This document shows, piece by piece, positions 1 to 11,531 of a DNA stretch of 64,000 nt. Under the pieces are notes generated by a model, which saw only the letters and a list, made by a program, of their open reading frames with translations, searched no databases and was not told the DNA's origin. Position numbers and translations under genes: made by a program. Position 1 is the first letter of the stretch, and each line of letters opens with the position of its first letter. The stretch is from Apiospora phragmitis (lineage: Eukaryota; Ascomycota; Sordariomycetes; Amphisphaeriales; Apiosporaceae), in contig JAQQWL010000004.1 in the NCBI GenBank assembly GCA_038363925.1, positions 992,001 to 1,056,000 of the forward strand, written 5' to 3'.

Positions 1-1778
1 CGATTGACATAGGCGTACACCGACGACGCCTTGCCCCCGTCATTCGAAGTACGCCCTCATTTCCCTGCCGTGACAACATCATAATGTTTCATGCTCCAAT
101 TAGCCACGTGCTATGTGTTGAGCAAGGGGCTTGCATGCACGAGCTAGCAATCACCCCATCTTTCATCATGCTCCCTGGCTACATACTGGCGGCCACCGTA
201 TCTTCGAGTCGGACATGGCAGTGAGACTCAGTGAAGATAGATGAGGACATACATACAGCCGTCCCTTCCGATCACCCATATTATCCTAGTAGTCCACGGT
301 TAAGGTCGATGAGTGTCTCCGATGTAAAATATAAGTCTGCCACACAGCCCCTTTACGCATCAACGATATGCTTTGAACCGCGTAAACAGCATCACATCTG
401 CGACCGACCCCAGAAGACCCGCTGCCAGAACAAAGCCTACGGGGTAGGGTTGCTCGATCCCATTCCTCTCGAGGATCGGAGTGGTGCAATTACTGACCAG
501 ACAGCCGCCCCCTATCCCATTTCGGCTGAGGGTCGTGACGATTACGGGGTCCAGTGTGGATGTAGCACGATGTGAAAACCATGATATACATAGGTTCCGA
601 CTACGAGGTGAATATGGGGAGATCCATTTCTAAAATAGGGACTCTTTCGTGCTGTGCCGTATTTAGGTTTGATTGTCATAGCCATCATCATCGCCGTACC
701 AATTGATATGCCTTCCTGGCTCGCCACGCATCCTAACAACACACCATGCCGGTAGGCTGGCTCAATGATGATCGACTCCGCAAATCATGTAATTCAGCTC
801 ATCACTACTGCCAGAAGTGCAATTCCTATTTTTAGCAGTAATTGATTCATGATAGGCCTGGCTCTTGTAATGATGCCTGTCTGGTCTGGTGAAGATCCAT
901 CCTCCCGGGTGGCCCTCAAGATACGCCGTACCGTTTGATGCTAAGGACATCACTGCACTGCGAAGATTTCCACAATATACGTTTCCCTTGGATACCCAGA
1001 CAGTTTAAAACTACTCACAGCATGCCTACTGCTGCTGCTGCCGAACCCCCAGTAGCCAGGCAGCTCCGCATACGGACCAGTGGCTGGGGTAGTACGGAAT
1101 AGGATCCCCGACAGAATTCATAATATGTGAAGTGTTATTTCCATTGCAAACATCAATTGACTACGTGATGTTTCCATTGGAGTACGTATTGATTCCTTGG
1201 ATTGCTGCTCCAGATGTGGTGTTCTATTCCTGCTATGCTTTCTCCCAGACACCACCTCATGTCTCTTGGCCCGAAGCGGAAAAGTCCCAGGCTCAAATGG
1301 CCCATTTACCATGGTGATTACTAGAAGACCCTGTATGATATACCAAGTCTTCAGCCGCAGCTTGGCGAGTCCCATATGTTCCTATTTCCGAGCCAATTTC
1401 TGCACTGCTTGAAGTGCTAAGGTTTCTCTGTGATCTCTGGCAGCGGTTAACCAGGCATTGACTAAAACATCTTGTAGTTGGTCAAACAAATCCCGGCAAA
1501 GAACCAAGACTTTCTAGTTAGTAGTAGGGGAGGTCGAGAAGTCTACAGCGACACTGCTCATTTGCCTTAATGAGCCAACCGGGGGTTGGTAAGATCGCAC
1601 ATGAGCTTTTTGAAATTAGATCTACAAATATTGCATTTTCGTACCGAAACCAGAAAGCCATGACGACGGAATAGCGCTCTCCATCTATCTCCATCTATCT
1701 GCCTCGTCTACTTGCTCTCGGTGGTTCTTTTCGCTATCGCTGTTTCCGAGCGTCCTAAGTCACGATCCCATTTGAATG
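1..1778. other. Region without recognisable gene
   Basis: Only short open frames occur here on both strands and none shows a domain, a convincing splice structure or coding character I recognise. The short minus-strand frames at about 286-742 contain hydrophobic stretches but cannot be joined into a protein. Base composition is like the neighbouring genic DNA, so this is not part of the AT-rich repeat class seen at the right end. Confidence 0.5.
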
Positions 1779-4700
1779 CTACCGTTGCGGTGAATCCGAT
1801 GGCGGAGGCGGAGGGAGGGCCGCTTGCTGCCAAGTCTTTCCGTTATCCACTATAGCTTTGGTGCCAGGGCGGTCCGGTGAGCCGGCGGAAGACGCCGTCG
1901 ACCAAGCCGTCATCTTCCCGTGGACAAGGTTCGCCCGGTACTCCTGCAGCTTGACCGCCTGGCGCAGCACCGAATCGACCAGCTCTAGCCGCAGCACCTG
2001 CCCCTGGAACTGCGCGATGCGCAGCGATTGCGCGACCACGTTGCGAATCTCGCGGCCGTTGAGCTCGGCAGCCGCGAGCTTCTGCTCTGCCTGGGGCGAC
2101 AAGAGGTAAGGGTCTATTTCCGAGACCGTTGTTACTGCTACCGCTGCGCCTTCTCTACCTCCATCACCGGAGCTCTTGTCGTCTTCGGATTTGTCAACAC
2201 CATCGCTGCTGCTGCTGTCTGTTCCAGTCCTTGTCGAGACGGCAGAAGCAGGGACAGGAACAGGGGCAGAAGCGACAGAAAACGCATCGTGCCAGATCCT
2301 CCGGCGCCCCGCGGCGTCGAGCTCGGGGAAGTAGATGGCAAGATGAACGCGGGAAAACAGGGCATCGTCAAGGACGCCGACGCGGGACGAGTTGAGGACC
2401 ACGATGCCGCCGAAGCCGTCGAGCAGCTTCAGGAGGGCCATGGTCATGGCGCGGCGCGGGACCTCGTGCTGGACATGGCTGTTGCCACTGCCACTGGTAC
2501 TGGTATCGTTACCGCCACCGTGGGCCGTGGCGTCGGCGTCTTCGAGCACGAGCATGCAGTCCCATCGCTGGGCGAGCGCGAGCGTCGCGTCCATGTTGTG
2601 CTGCACGGCCTCGGCCGACACGCCCGTCGCGAAGGGCGTCATGTGGTACAGCGGCTTCCGGGTGCGTTCGGAGATGCAGTTGGTCGCGAAGGTCTTGCCA
2701 GTTCCTGGGCCGCCGTGGAATAGGTACACGGACCCTCCTCCACTGCTGCTCGATATTAACCTCTTGTTCTGAGATGATGTAGTAGTAAGTACCGACGCCG
2801 CGTTGCTGTCCCCCGCGGTGGTGTTTTCCTGGAACGTTGCCGTTGCGCTCTGGACCGAACTCAGCAGCAGCTCCTTTTCCTTCTCGTCTAGTATCAGATC
2901 GTCGAAGGCGTTGCTGTTCCAACCCACTTCCCGGAGGTCCGCGACGTAGAGGTGCCGCCATTCGTGAGTCCGCAGATCGAAACCGTACACGGTGGGTTCC
3001 AGAAGAGGTAGGTCGCGAGACGTCAACTGCTCCGGGACCAGGGGGGAGACCGGTGACTACGTTGTGAAGAGGCCGTCGAGGTAGCAGTGGTAGTTGATCA
3101 TCTTCGGATTGCCCATCACTATGACGACGGTGATGCTCCCAGTACAGTTTGGGATCAATGATAAGTCGGATATCATCCTGCCATTGGAGCAAAGCATATC
3201 AGCACCAGCACCCAAATTTGCATAAATAAACTTGTGTGTGCATTTACTCACCATCTGGACGGTGGAGTCCACCTCCGTTCCGGAATAGCATACCCAACGA
3301 TATCGGAAGTCGAACGGGTTCTCCGCGGAACCCGTGATCTTTTGCCTGTATCGGCCAGAGACCTCCAGGTGATGTGTACATCGTAACGCAATGGCACAAT
3401 AGGCAGTTCCTCAATCGCGACCTCGGAGTCTACATCTTCGAAATCACCCTTCGTGATCATCAACGTTTTTTGACGCGCCACGAAGCAGTCCTGGCAAGCC
3501 ACGTAATAGACTCTGAGCGCCAAGTCGGCCGTGTCAGTTGTTCCAGTCCACTGCCCGTCAATGACACGATATGCTTGTAAGCGCCGAAACCGATCAGCAT
3601 GTTTCTGGACCACGATGTCGTCGGGCGCCTGTCGGTGTCAGCTAGGTAGGCTCATTCATTAGTGTGCAAATCCAGGCTTCTCAGCTTACGAAAAGATACT
3701 TGAGCGTATTCCATGTGATGACACGTCTAGCTAGCAGCTCGTCTACCTTGGAGTACTCCTCCAAGGTGGAGTCACTGATGAAGTCCATCAGCTTCTTCGC
3801 TAGGGTCATGGCCGTCGACTCCCCAAGGCCCGACAACTCTCTTTTCAAGGTCTGCCGCGAGTGGTAAACCCAGTAGAATGGGTACTGCAGCTCCGCCTGT
3901 GGTTCGAAGTCGGGCTGTCGCATCCTGGGCACTCTAGCGGCCAGAAGCCTCATGGCGACACAGAGCTCTTCGGATACCAAGTAGACAGACAAGCCGTTGG
4001 ACACGGTCTTGGGTGCTGTGGCGCTGGTGGTGAGCCCTTCTAGTTCGTGCCGGCATTGATATTCCCGGAAGACAAGGAAGCGGAGCTGTCTGTTCTGGCC
4101 CAGATAAGTATCCAAGTCCATGATGAGTCTTTTGCCACATAGGTGTAGAGTCTTCGGCTCGTGGAGCGGGTGGTATTCGTCGAGAACCATCCATTGATTG
4201 GTGGTGCTGCACTCGGTGCCGTAATCCGGGACATCCATGTAGATAGCAGGATAACAAAAGTCGCAATTCACTCTGTGCAAGACCTGGTAGTGGGTCATAT
4301 TGCTATCATCTTCGAGACCATGGGAAGGAGAAGGTGAAAGCGAAGGGATACGCGACAAGGCCTCCCAGTCATCATCGGATATTTCCGAGTGCTCCTCGGC
4401 TGGCGAGTAGGACATGGCATTGTCGAGGGATGCTTCTCCTCCCGTAGTCGAGGAAGATCTGTCCCGCGGAATACCCGCAAATGAGAAGCGGCTTCGGGAG
4501 GAGGCTCTTGAGAAGGAGAACCGGTCTCGTACACTCCACAGCCGGAGGCTTGCCGCATCAGACACCGGGTCGAGCCTCCCGACCCGTGCCTCCTCGATCG
4601 ACTCGAGCAAGGGGATTTCGCGGATCGACTCGACCTCCTGCCGGATGAGCTCCCTCTGCCGGTGCTCGAGGTGCAGGCCCGCCGTGAGCCCCTCGAGGTC

Positions 4701-5243
4701 CTCGATGAGGTCCCGCAGGTGCTGGACGAGGTCGGCGAACTTGTCCTTGTCCTTGATGGCCCACCGGGCCTTGGTCCAGAGGTTGGCCTGCTGCTGCGTG
4801 GCCTTGGTCTTCTCCCGGAACTTGGCGAGCTTCTGGGTGAGCGAGGTCATGGCGGACTGGCCGAGGAGAGGCCACGTATGGGGGGCGTGGATCAAGGCGT
4901 TGGCGTTGGGGGGAGGTCCTCCTCCGGCTTGGTCGGCATCGCGCAGGCCGTACTTGCACTTCAGCTTGTCGCCGTCCCGGAGGAGGCCGATCAGATGCAG
5001 CAGAGAGGCCTCGATGGCGTCGTGGACTTCCTTGTTCTCGTCGATCTGCCGGTCGTAGCCGTTGGGGTCGGTGAAGCCGCAGGCCTTGCCCCAGGCGACG
5101 AGGCGGATTCGCTGGTTTACGAACTTGGTTTCCAGCAGGTGGTACTCTTGCCCGAGGTAGCGCCCGCTCTGGACGAGCTCGAAGCAGTCGATACAGGTGG
5201 TGAACAAGCTGGCGATTCCTAGGGCAAACCCGATAGGTTCCAT
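1779..5243 (-). CDS. HeLo-domain / DUF7025 / AAA+ ATPase fusion protein
   Basis: The start at 5243 opens with a HeLo (prion-inhibition and propagation) domain: residues 1-60 carry the HET-s-like pattern MEPIGFALGIASLF, then CIDCFELVQSGR and RLVAWGKACGF, and the helical part runs to about residue 215. A Ser-rich linker follows, then a DUF7025-like region that continues across an intron at 3629-3689 (donor GTAAGC, acceptor CGACAG). The C-terminal AAA+ module lies in one frame at 1779-3026: Walker A GGPGTGKT, Walker-B position LVLEDADA, Arg finger region LFSRVHLAIYFPELD and sensor-2 region LNGREIRNVV. HeLo domains are membrane-acting cell-death effectors in fungi; DUF7025-AAA proteins are BCS1-like ATPases of unknown role. 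I infer a regulated cell-death or incompatibility role. Between about 3040 and 3420 the frame is not continuous: a second probable intron lies near 3180-3253, and frame changes are still needed. It may therefore be broken or carry sequence errors. Confidence 0.8.
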
Positions 5244-5796
5244 TTTGCCTCCAGTTTGAGAAGAGTGACGGACATAGATGACATGCTGGGTTGGTCAGGA
5301 GACACGGTGGACTGATCGAGTTGAAAAGGGAGAGCGACATACAGGAGACATGACTAGGATACATGGTTCTAGGCTTTGGCTGCAGAAAACATAAACATAG
5401 GGGCTGCTTATATGCAGGTCTGATTGGTGGCGTTGAAGGCGCTATGCATTGAAGATTGAACTTGCGGGCTTGGCTGTGGTCACTGGTAAAGCTGCGTTGA
5501 CGCCGAGCATTACCTCGCAGGCATCTCGTCCCAAGTCTCATTGCACCCGATTCATGTTCTCTTTTTCAAACAAGTCTTTACCACAGACCGAGCTGCGCAG
5601 TGACGTCTAGGTCTTCCACGGCTTAGCTATTAGGCAACATTGGACAGCCCAGACTCCTGCAAGTCTATCATCAGCTTGTCGCCTGTCTCTTCCTGCTTGC
5701 TACCTTCTCTTTTCTTTCTTCTCTCGGAGCAAGGCGCCATGCCATGCACAATCATATGGCGTGCATTTAAATGTAAGTAAAAGCAAGTCTCACTAA
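5244..5796. other. Intergenic region upstream of HeLo-AAA gene
   Basis: This contains the 5' flank of the HeLo-AAA gene and the place where the rest of the truncated methyltransferase should lie. I searched both strands by eye for the downstream methyltransferase motifs (the IWAIDFA-type segment after motif I) and found none. Confidence 0.45.
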
Positions 5797-6159
5797 CCTG
5801 TCCCGGTGCCAATGTCGAGGACGCAGGCCGGATTGCCCTGGACCGGGGCGAGATGCAGGGCGCCGTCCAGCATGAATCGGAACGCCGCATTGGAGAAGTC
5901 GAGACGGTCTTGCTCGATGGCGTCGTTGGGCAAGTAGTGTTTGTTGGGGCGGTAGTTCTGCCACAAACACCCGTGTACTGGCCCGTGTTCCCCCACCGAG
6001 CGCAGATCCGGGATGGTGTTGCCTCGGGGGAAGGGTGGGGTACTCCAACGGCGAGGTAGCATCGGTCGGTGCTGCTACCTCGGGCGCTACTGCGGCATCG
6101 TCGACCTGCATCGACATGGTCGGCACAAACATGGCTGTCACTGACGCCGCTGGATCCAT
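5797..6159 (-). pseudogene. LaeA-like SAM methyltransferase, N-terminal fragment
   Basis: The minus-strand frame contains a WQNYRPNKHYLPND segment followed by EQDRLD and a hydrophobic stretch ending in VLDIGTGTG. This is the entry and SAM-binding motif I of the LaeA-like/TAM fungal methyltransferases. A likely start ATG is at 6159. An N-terminal acidic/Ala-rich part sits in a different frame from the motif part, so one frame change near 6060 is needed. Directly after motif I there is a GT donor (about 5797), but the next 550 bases contain no catalytic remainder before the HeLo gene begins. The protein would lack the rest of the Rossmann fold. It is most simply a truncated relic. Confidence 0.65.
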
Positions 6160-6669
6160 TGGGTCTAGTAGGTAAGTTAAAGCTGTGCGGGAGCTGACAC
6201 TGTCGCAGCCCGAGTGAACGGTACCGAATGAGTGTTGAGTGTTTGCTAGGCGTGCAGTTGAATGCAACGCTACCACACGAGGGCCTGACCTTCGGCATGA
6301 TTAATGATGGCGCCAATGAGATGGTTGCAGAGACTTACAGTATTGACAACGATATCCGATACCTTACGTCGACTGGTACTCGGCGCCGGAGTTCACCTTT
6401 TCAGCACTGCATCTTAGAGCAGGATATATCCAAGGGTATAACCATATACGTTCACAGGAGCATTAAAAACCCGATGGGACTTTTGGAAGGGAGTATAACT
6501 ACCTTATAAAAGGCTACCTATTGGATCTGACACCGTGCAGCTGAAGGGGAGTTTCGCCTATACCCTTTTATCGTACCAGTGTACTTATAGCTTACAGATC
6601 CTCAGGTATACATTATATCGTTCAATAATGCAAGGCTTGGACATGCACCAACAGCATCAATGGTCTAAT
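6160..6669. other. Intergenic region left of tRNA-Arg
   Basis: No gene recognised. The stretch is moderately AT-rich towards the tRNA. Confidence 0.4.
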
Positions 6670-6752
6670 GGTCTGTTGGCCCAATGGCAAGGCGTCTGAC
6701 TACGATTAATATCGCAATCAGGAGATTCTGGGTTCGACCCCCAGGCAGACCT
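6670..6752 (+). tRNA. tRNA-Arg(ACG) with 11-nt intron
   Basis: Full cloverleaf by inspection. Acceptor GGTCTGT (6670-6676) pairs with GCAGACC (6745-6751), with one G-U, and T6752 is the discriminator. The D arm is GCC...GGC. The anticodon stem TCTGA (6695-6699) pairs with TCAGG (6718-6722). The loop CTACGAA reads anticodon ACG (6702-6704) and is interrupted after position 37 by TTAATATCGCA (6706-6716). The T arm is CTGGG-TTCGACC-CCCAG. The 3' flank has TTTTT runs suitable as a pol III terminator. Anticodon ACG (inosine-modified) reads CGU/CGC/CGA arginine codons. Confidence 0.93.
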
Positions 6753-7376
6753 AGATTTACCTTTTTCATCCCCTTTTTAGCCATTTAATTTATTAATACG
6801 AACTTAATAGTTAAGAGTCATATCCTTTTTCTTTGCTTACCTTTTGCTCTTGCGGGATAGTTATGCACTTTCAGGTTGGCCCTTACGAGAAGAATCTGAC
6901 GGAGTGGATACCAAAACCAACCTTTGGAAGTCCATTGAGAAGTGCTTTAGCTCAGCATCAATGAAGCAGGGTTCTTATTAGTCACAACTCAGAATATCCT
7001 GGGCTGAGCAGGTATTCGAAACATGCGCATAATAAGAGTTGAATTAGTATTTTACGCAGACCAAATCTCCAGGACGCCTTTGCGCATATCAGAAACTTGT
7101 CGAACCATATGCCTCAACGCTAATAAACCCCGACTCATTAGTATCGTGATGTGCCTCCTGACTGAGGCGAGTTCCGCAAGAGCCTTGCCCAACAAAAAGG
7201 ACTTGTCGCACCAACCGCATGGCTCTTTCAGACAGCTTCTGTCAAAACCCCCCTTCTCCGAGACCAGACAGGCCGCACGATAAAGATTTATCTATTATAT
7301 AACCCCTAGTCATGGTTGCAAACCTCTTGCTCCACGTGTCCGAACCCTGTATTATCCCTTAACCGGCCGGCAAATA
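6753..7376. other. Intergenic region between tRNA and sds23
   Basis: Contains pol III terminator-like T runs just after the tRNA and the 3' flank of the sds23 gene. No coding signal seen. Confidence 0.4.
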
Positions 7377-8984
7377 CTATCTTCTTATGTCGATGCTCGA
7401 ACGCGAGGCATCCAGTGATGGCCGGACGGAGCTGCTAGAGCTTCTCCGTCGGCGGGCGCGCTGCTCGCTGGGATCGGCAGGGTTCAGACCGGACGTTCGC
7501 GCGAAGAGGTTGAGGATGTCCGTCAGCGTCACCACGCCCGTGAGACGCCCGGACAAGTTGTTCGGGCCCGAGAGCGAGGTCGACGGGACCGAAGAGAAGT
7601 GCGTCTGCGTGCCGATGCCCGACACCGAGTTGGTTCTGGACGAGTCGGGCACGAGGACTTGGGGACCCCAGCAGCGGCGTGGCAGGCGCCGAGGGAGAAG
7701 GGGAAGCCGACTCGACCACCCACATTCGGTGGGACTTCGTGGCGACCAGCTTTGCGACCGTGTGCGCGAGCGTCGAGTACGGGTTCACGTAGAAGACGGG
7801 GAACGAGTCCTTGCCCTGCTCCATGCCGCGCTCGTTTAGAATGACCGAGACGAAGTGCATGCACGTATTCTGCAACAGCGGGAGACTCGCCGCATTTGTA
7901 AGCAGTCGCACGTCAATCGTGGAGATGTTGCCAACGACGTTAGACTTGTTGTCCACCACCGCCACGCTCGACAGCCCTTCGTTGTTCATAAGCGCAAGGG
8001 CATCCGCCAGTGGACTATCTGCGCTGTTTTGTTTCTCATGGTAAGCTGAAGGCTTTGGCATCGTTGGTAGAAGATGTGGACTTACCTGATGGCGACGATC
8101 TGCTGGGACCCGACACCTAGATCCTTCAAGGTGAGGGGGTAGAGCTCGTCAATAGCGCGGAAGTTGACACCCTCGTTCCAGAAGAACTCTACGAGCGTCA
8201 GCTGGCTCAAGATGCCAATGACCTCGCCGGCGTTGTTTGTGACCAGGAAACGGTGGATCCCGCTGCCAAACACCTCGATCACCTTGGCCAGGTTTGCATC
8301 CCCGTGCATTGTGACCAGCGACTCCTTCCGGCAGAGCGGTTGTATGTCCCGGAGTGGAATGTCTTCGTGTGCTTGGGCCTTCTTGGCGAGAGTGTCGAAC
8401 AGAGGTACGAGCTCTTCGCTGGGGTTTCCTAAGCCGACTACGACGAGTAGGTACGCATTCAGGTCGTTGCAGTCGAAGGTTGAGATAGGGGTTGTTGATT
8501 CCGCATTTTCTTTGATCAGAACCACATTGTTGGTGGTGTTTTTCAGTAGCACCTTAGTCGTTTGTTAGAAACTCCAATACGTCCTCAAATAACAATTGCA
8601 GGGAGGCCGGAGCGGTACATACCATGGTGGCTTCCTCGACGCTTGTGTCCATTGTCACCCATTTCACGTCATCCTTCGAAGCGAGCTCGCCGACAGCTAC
8701 ATCTCGCCAGTCTCTTCCCGCAAATCGAGGGTTGTGCGCCTTCGAGGTGGGCGGGTGGTTCAGGAGGTCTTGTAGGGCGGCTTGGGTCAAAGACGGGTGT
8801 CGCGCTGAGCGAGGGACGGGGGTAGCCCTCGTAGGCTCTCGGCCAAGCTGTGTCGGTGGGAATGGCCATGGCTATTTGTCCGGGTGACGCTGGAGGAGGA
8901 ATGGGATCGCGAGGGCTGCGTGGGTGGCGAGATGCTCATCTCCTTGGCGGGATCGACTGCGGAGGTTGAGTTGGATGGCTCCAT
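7377..8984 (-). CDS. sds23: Sds23/Moc1-type CBS-domain protein
   Basis: Start at 8984 ([17 protein letters not shown]) leads into a Ser/His-rich tail and SLAESLRG, then [13 protein letters not shown], the hallmark N-terminus of Sds23. CBS repeats follow: [13 protein letters not shown], then [16 protein letters not shown], then [18 protein letters not shown] and SHRMWVVES. The C-terminus is [18 protein letters not shown] plus an [13 protein letters not shown] tail, also typical. Introns are 8553-8622 and 8024-8085. Known role of the family: nucleotide-sensing AMPK-gamma-like protein that restrains PP2A-type phosphatase and supports stress and nutrient-dependent cell-cycle progression. Two single-base frame changes are needed, at a G5 run (8818-8822) and near 7650; since the protein is conserved I read these as probable sequence indels. 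Confidence 0.9.
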
Positions 8985-11531
8985 CTTGACTAGGGGCTAT
9001 TGGATGGAAGTAGTACTGCTCGAAGGGTCGAAGAGAACGAGCTTGTGCAGCACAACAAGTATGCGCACTTCTTATTCTGCTAAGGGCGATCCAGGCGCTG
9101 CGTCGCTCTTGGGCCGTTCGACTATGAAAGGCGAGGCTGCTAGGAAAGTTTATGTAGGACAAGCTGGGCTGGGTTGAAGCTCTGGTGGTGGTGGTGACTC
9201 GGGCCCCGGATGAGATCAAGGTAGGTCGCGTACGCAATTAAACAACAACTGTAGTAACTGAATTAAGTATGCTTCGAGCACTTGGAATGGTCCGTCTGTC
9301 TGATCTGAAGAAATGCCCCGACGATGATTATCGCTAGGTAATATACAGTGTACTCCTGGGTAACAAAGCTGGGGGAGTGAATCCGTTCGTTCTCCTTTGG
9401 TGACTACGACTGGGGTTGCAGGTGGGGGTATCGGTCGGTGGGTTCGATAATCATGATGGCTTGGTTGGGGTCCGCAGCGAAGCTTTTATGTAAACCGACC
9501 GGGAAAATACCCCTTGGGCTAACCTGACATGAAGAATTCCAGGTGGCAATCGGTGCGTCGGCTGGCTAAGAACGGGTTTGCGAGACTTTGCGATGCCAGA
9601 TTAAATTGCGATCTTGGTGTTGACATTTCCCCTCAGTAGCATTAGCACGGATGGGATGTCAGCTCCTCCCCAGAGCTGGCACACGCCGGTGTGGTGTAGA
9701 CCAGCCAATGCAATTTCGTCACCCAGCCGTCATTTGTCTCTCTAGTCCAGGGAGGGGAAGGGGGATCGGAACATGCCGCCTTCATAATTCAGGAGGCACG
9801 GGACTAAGTTGCTGCTTGCTTCAGTCATATCACTGTGGCTACACTGGCTGGCCGTCAACAACATGATGAACAGCGGCATGGACCGGTCTGCTGACAACAT
9901 TTCTCAAGGAGGAGGCAGAAGCCGGTAATTGATGCATGGCAAAATCGCAAAAGGCAATAGGCCGGGATCATATACCTATCTTCTCTTCGGGTGTGATATG
10001 ATTGATCTATGGTCTCACATGGCCAAACGTCCAAGCTTGGCAACCGGATCCGGTTGGTTTGCTGTTGGCTGCAAGGCACCTCAGCCTGGCAGCCTGGGGC
10101 TTGTCATCAGCAAGATCTACGGAAGCTCAATGGCTGTGATGCCGCAGCTTGACGATCCGAGCATGGAGGTTGCAGACTTATGTAAACATCGGTGATGATG
10201 GACATTCAATATTGGGAGACTAGCCTAGGCCACAAGTGCATACAATAAAGCATCCAAATCTCCAAATCGCGTGTTGGCTTCAGACGGGACCATTCATTAC
10301 TTTACCCGGGGAAACTTGCGCAGCCAACGTAGCAGAGCGCTAATATACCTCGCCTTTAGTTGCAGTACATATGTTTGATGTCTTTCATGAGCTGTTGTAA
10401 AGGGCCATCCTGAAGATTATTTGCGCCTTGAGGAATGAAGGTGTTAGTGGGATGAATGTTGGACAGTTGGACTCCTCTAACAGCCCCGCCTATGCAAAGA
10501 AAGCAGGGATGATAGCAGGAGCATAGGTTCGATCACTGGGGAGATTCAATGTTCTACATGTGCATAATATGGAAGGATGTAAGTGACTGCTAAGCAACTG
10601 GCTTTCTTTTTTATTCTTCCAACACTCTCTTGACGAAAAAGGTTATAGGTTAGTTATGTGATATAACAAGATACAAACGGGTTTGCTTACACGTATTCCA
10701 ATCAAATGCACACCTGCAGCCAAGTATGGAGGGAGTCCTTTTTCTCCATGGGTGGAATTCCCCCCTGTGTGCTGCACAAAATCAATACCTATACAATGAA
10801 CACAGGGACAGGCACATGCCCCACCATCCTATTTGCCCTGGCTTCCCATGTTTCTTGACGGATTGGACGGTGATGGGAGCATAATTCTCAGAAACCTTGG
10901 CCCCATTGAACATTCCAGTCCATCAAATGGATCTGGCTGGATGGATAACAGCATCGGATAAGGAACAATAAAGAGGGGACAAGCCCATTAGGTGCGGCCG
11001 ATAAGGCAGGCAACCTTTTAGCCCGCCCAGCGCCAGTCAAATCTCCCACCAACATTTTTTCTGCCACTTGTATCAAGTCAGGGTAGTGGTGTTGCTGCGT
11101 CTGGTGTTATCCATTGCGACTAGGTTCAGTTCAGTGCAGCTGGTCTTTCTGGCCGGAATTGATTGGGTTTCGTCGGTGCAAGAAAAAGATTCACTCTCAA
11201 TTCCTAGGCCAACCTCTACATAATTTTTCTCTATCGGACTCCCTTGTTTACTTCTCCCCTTCTGCTGTAGATCACTACGACTCCAGCAACTTTGATCCCT
11301 TTCTGGTTGAGGGTATCGTCCAACTCAATCCCGGAATTGTCCCCGCGCTTGTCCACGCTGGATGCCCCTCCCCTCATTTAACGCTCTGTGATCGAGGGTC
11401 CTAAAAAAATACCCCCACCTTGGACCAGCAGAAAGAGCAACAACAACAACACCACCATAACATTTTCTTCTCCCTTCTTCACAGCACGACATCGCGAGTT
11501 TGACTGAGTCTGACAACAGCGACCGCCCACG
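8985..11531. promoter_or_regulatory. 2.5-kb divergent promoter region, sds23 / kap121
   Basis: Shared upstream region of two divergently transcribed housekeeping genes. Short frames occur on both strands but none is recognisable. The last 300 bases before the kap121 start are pyrimidine-rich (long C/T tracts at 11210-11290 and CAACAACAACACCACC at 11440-11456), consistent with a core promoter and 5' UTR. Confidence 0.45.

Noticed and set aside
4558..5541. 327-codon Arg/Pro-rich frame on the minus strand
   Set aside because: It overlaps the HeLo coding region in another frame; its composition (Arg, Pro, Gly) is what a shifted GC-rich frame gives, and it has no domain.
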